A stretch of 64,000 nucleotides of DNA, taken from contig NC_092196.1 in assembly GCF_043641665.1 (NCBI RefSeq), positions 17,399,692 through 17,463,691 of the forward strand, read 5' to 3'. The position numbers were made by a program, and so were the translations under genes. The notes below the pieces were generated by a model that saw nothing but the letters and a program-made list of their open reading frames with translations, did not search any database and was not told the DNA's origin. Below, one piece after another: positions 63,901-64,000 of this stretch. This DNA is from Enoplosus armatus (lineage: Eukaryota > Chordata > Actinopteri > Centrarchiformes > Enoplosidae). Numbering within the stretch: the first letter of the stretch is position 1; the number at the start of each line of letters is the position of its first letter.

Positions 63901-64000
63901 CCCGAGCAGCAACCCTCCCAACCCTCTGCTCAACCGTACCATGGCCACGGCAGCCTTGGCCGCCTCCCCTGAGCCCGTCTCCAACCTGCAGGTACAGGTG
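38574..64000 (+). CDS. cacnb1: Voltage-gated calcium channel auxiliary subunit beta-1 (3' end outside window)
   Basis: Coding exons: 38574-38663, 43941-44027, 54228-54347, 54553-54675, 55316-55452, 55945-56012, alternative 7A 57541-57701 or 7B 58188-58216, 60251-60331, 60422-60480, 60559-60668, 62810-62961, 63593-63688 and 63806 to at least 63991. All boundaries are GT..AG with matching phases, giving 490 codons (7A form) in the window. The N-terminus MVQKSSMSR and the [16 protein letters not shown] region identify beta-1 rather than beta-2, -3 or -4. An SH3 domain covers about residues 100-170, HOOK is exons 6-7, and the guanylate-kinase-like domain starts at about 275 ([14 protein letters not shown], then [46 protein letters not shown]). 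The GK groove binds the alpha-1 AID helix; beta-1a is essential for skeletal excitation-contraction coupling (established). No frame damage. Introns 1 and 2 are 5.3 and 10.2 kb. Confidence 0.97.
38664..43253 (+). other. cacnb1 intron 1, first part
   Basis: No exon recognised. Holds (GT)n at about 39773-39798, two (CA)n runs at about 40377-40425 and a further (GT)n-rich patch at about 42309-42345. A GC-rich patch at 42120-42180 has no supported exon. Confidence 0.5.
43254..43325 (-). tRNA. tRNA-Cys (GCA)
   Basis: A 72-nt sequence on the minus strand folds as a full cloverleaf. The seven-pair acceptor is GGGGGTA against TGCCCCC, with one G-U pair and discriminator U. The D arm is GCTC..GAGC, the anticodon stem TTTGA/TCAAG has loop CTGCAGA (anticodon GCA), and the T arm has loop TTCAAGT. 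The internal A box (TAGCTCAGTGG) and B box (GGTTCAAGTCC) are intact. No CCA is encoded, as usual in eukaryotes. It is antisense within intron 1 of cacnb1. A decayed relative is at 16161-16216. Confidence 0.95.
43326..43940 (+). other. cacnb1 intron 1, last part
   Basis: No exon or RNA recognised between the tRNA and exon 2; a pyrimidine-rich stretch precedes the exon 2 acceptor. Confidence 0.5.
44360..44567 (+). repeat. MITE-like repeat ending in GCAGCCCTA
   Basis: Shares TTGTTTTGTCCG, CAACxGTCCAAAA, TTTACT and ACTCACATT-type blocks in order with 49148-49450 in the same orientation. The family ends with a GTTGCAGCCCTA-type terminal sequence, the complement of the TAGGGCTGCA start of the other copy, suggesting terminal inverted repeats. 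Confidence 0.55.
47590..47602 (-). promoter_or_regulatory. CTCF-like motif (reverse)
   Basis: The reverse complement is CCACTAGAGGGCG, identical over 13 bases to 9099-9111 but in the opposite orientation. Motif match only. Confidence 0.4.
49148..49450 (+). repeat. MITE-like repeat beginning TAGGGCTGCA
   Basis: Second copy of the family at 44360-44567, fuller at its left end; it ends ATCATTTCAGCTCTAC. Confidence 0.55.
52540..52661 (-). mobile_element. tRNA-derived SINE
   Basis: The minus-strand reading starts GGTGTCCTGGTGGCCTCGAG (A-box-like TGGCCTCGAGG). A B-box-like GGTTCGATTTT follows about 35 nt later, then the CCTTTGTTGCA body typical of a common fish tRNA-derived SINE (from memory). 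The head does not form a sound cloverleaf, so it is not a tRNA gene. Confidence 0.65.
54676..55315 (+). other. cacnb1 intron 4
   Basis: Intronic. At about 54830-54915 a block has an A-box-like TGGTGTAGGGG and a degenerate B-box-like AATCCGGTG, possibly a second decayed tRNA-derived SINE. The similarity is weak. Confidence 0.4.
56013..57540 (+). other. cacnb1 intron upstream of exon 7A
   Basis: Intronic. The middle (56529-56985) is a dispersed repeat. The last about 500 bases are unusually pyrimidine-rich up to the acceptor at 57538-57540. Confidence 0.6.
56529..56985. repeat. Abundant percomorph-type dispersed repeat
   Basis: Begins AAAGGAAAACTTTGACATTTTGG and contains TTAGATGAGAAGATC, AGCACAAAGACTG, CTGGCTCTGTTGAAAGG and a segment re-read in inverted form (about 56720-56790 against 56815-56875, TAATTAACATGTTA versus TAACGTGTTAATTA). 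I recognise the block order as a very common repeat in spiny-rayed fish, from memory. The inverted segment could fold into a hairpin. Confidence 0.65.
57541..57701 (+). CDS. cacnb1: cacnb1 alternative exon 7A (long HOOK form)
   Basis: 161 nt that add 54 codons, phase-matched to exon 6 (+1) and exon 8. The encoded segment is acidic at first ([14 protein letters not shown]), then Ser/Pro-rich and ends in a basic LPFFKK. It corresponds to mammalian beta-1 exon 7A, found in the skeletal-muscle beta-1a form and ending in the same PFFKK. Its last codons join directly to EHVPPYD of exon 8. Using 7A and 7B together also keeps frame, so exclusivity must come from splicing control. Confidence 0.9.
58075..58097. 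repeat. Poly-C run of 23 in intron between 7A and 7B
   Basis: An uninterrupted 23-C run (G-quadruplex-forming on the opposite strand), about 90 bp upstream of exon 7B. Run length may be inexact because of sequencing. Confidence 0.8.
58188..58216 (+). CDS. cacnb1: cacnb1 alternative exon 7B (short HOOK form)
   Basis: A 29-nt microexon encoding [10 protein letters not shown] when joined to exon 6. It has a TGTAG acceptor and GTGAGT donor, and is in phase with exon 8. It matches the AKQKQKS segment of mammalian beta-1b (exon 7B, non-muscle form). Confidence 0.9.
58217..60250 (+). other. cacnb1 intron between 7B and exon 8
   Basis: No exon or RNA gene recognised; AT-rich with no clear repeat. 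Confidence 0.5.
60669..62809 (+). other. cacnb1 intron 10
   Basis: Contains the (TAGA)n tract at 60921-60989 and a pyrimidine-rich patch at 61285-61430. No exon found; the direct join of exons 10 and 11 gives the expected SSLAEVQSE. Confidence 0.55.
60921..60989. repeat. (TAGA)17 microsatellite
   Basis: Perfect tetranucleotide repeat of about 69 bp within cacnb1 intron 10; likely length-polymorphic. Confidence 0.95.
62962..63592 (+). other. cacnb1 intron 11
   Basis: No exon, RNA gene or clear repeat recognised. Confidence 0.5.
63806..64000 (+). CDS. cacnb1: cacnb1 exon 13 with embedded alternative donor at window end
   Basis: Encodes the end of the GK domain ([49 protein letters not shown]). 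The bases after CAG (63989-63991) are GTACAGGTG. They are either an intron donor (gtacag) or, if read through, codons for VQV. The human short beta-1 form continues NLQVQV and the long beta-1b form departs after NLQ, so both fates look conserved. The remaining C-terminus is outside the window. Confidence 0.85.

Overview
The window looks like a chromosomal segment from a ray-finned, probably percomorph, fish. It carries intron-containing vertebrate genes with GT..AG splice sites, long introns, many degenerate non-LTR retrotransposons (L2-like, Rex1/jockey-like), tRNA-derived SINEs, a MITE-like family and abundant microsatellites. Nothing bacterial or viral was seen. Gene calls rest on translating exons by eye and checking splice sites and phases; repeat-family names are approximate.

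Layout. (1) 0-23 kb holds an alpha-2,8-sialyltransferase (ST8SIA-family) cluster on the minus strand. One gene is complete (14295-19315, seven exons, 359 codons before the stop). A second copy runs off the left edge, with exons 1-3 intact at 570-1773. A third set of exons 1-3 (20562-21965) lies directly upstream of the complete gene in a 2.65 kb tandem duplication; the splice donor of its exon 3 is destroyed. A block of 5' flank is also present twice (about 7.17-8.39 kb and 26.65-27.75 kb), so the ancestral event duplicated gene plus upstream flank. (2) Between the copies, 1.9-7.2 kb and 9.5-12.2 kb are LINE graveyards. One LINE family (here called LINE-B) has landed three times, each time inside another LINE, and one of those copies begins with a perfect 33-bp inverted repeat. 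(3) rpl19 lies on the minus strand at 30066-32797: six coding exons, 197 residues, with a TATA-like box and a 5'TOP-like tract. (4) cacnb1 lies on the plus strand from 38574 to beyond the right edge. It encodes the voltage-gated calcium channel beta-1 subunit, with mutually exclusive exons 7A/7B and an alternative 3' end whose splice donor sits on the last bases of the window. A tRNA-Cys(GCA) gene sits antisense in its first intron.

The three loci are functionally unrelated: Golgi sialylation, ribosome, and excitation-contraction coupling. rpl19 and cacnb1 are head to head about 5.8 kb apart, and the same pair is adjacent in human 17q12. The most notable items are the triplicated sialyltransferase 5' exons with variable (TG)n tracts at the exon-3 acceptor, the LINE palindrome, the read-through/donor overlap at the cacnb1 3' end, and CTCF-like motifs flanking the rpl19/sialyltransferase block.
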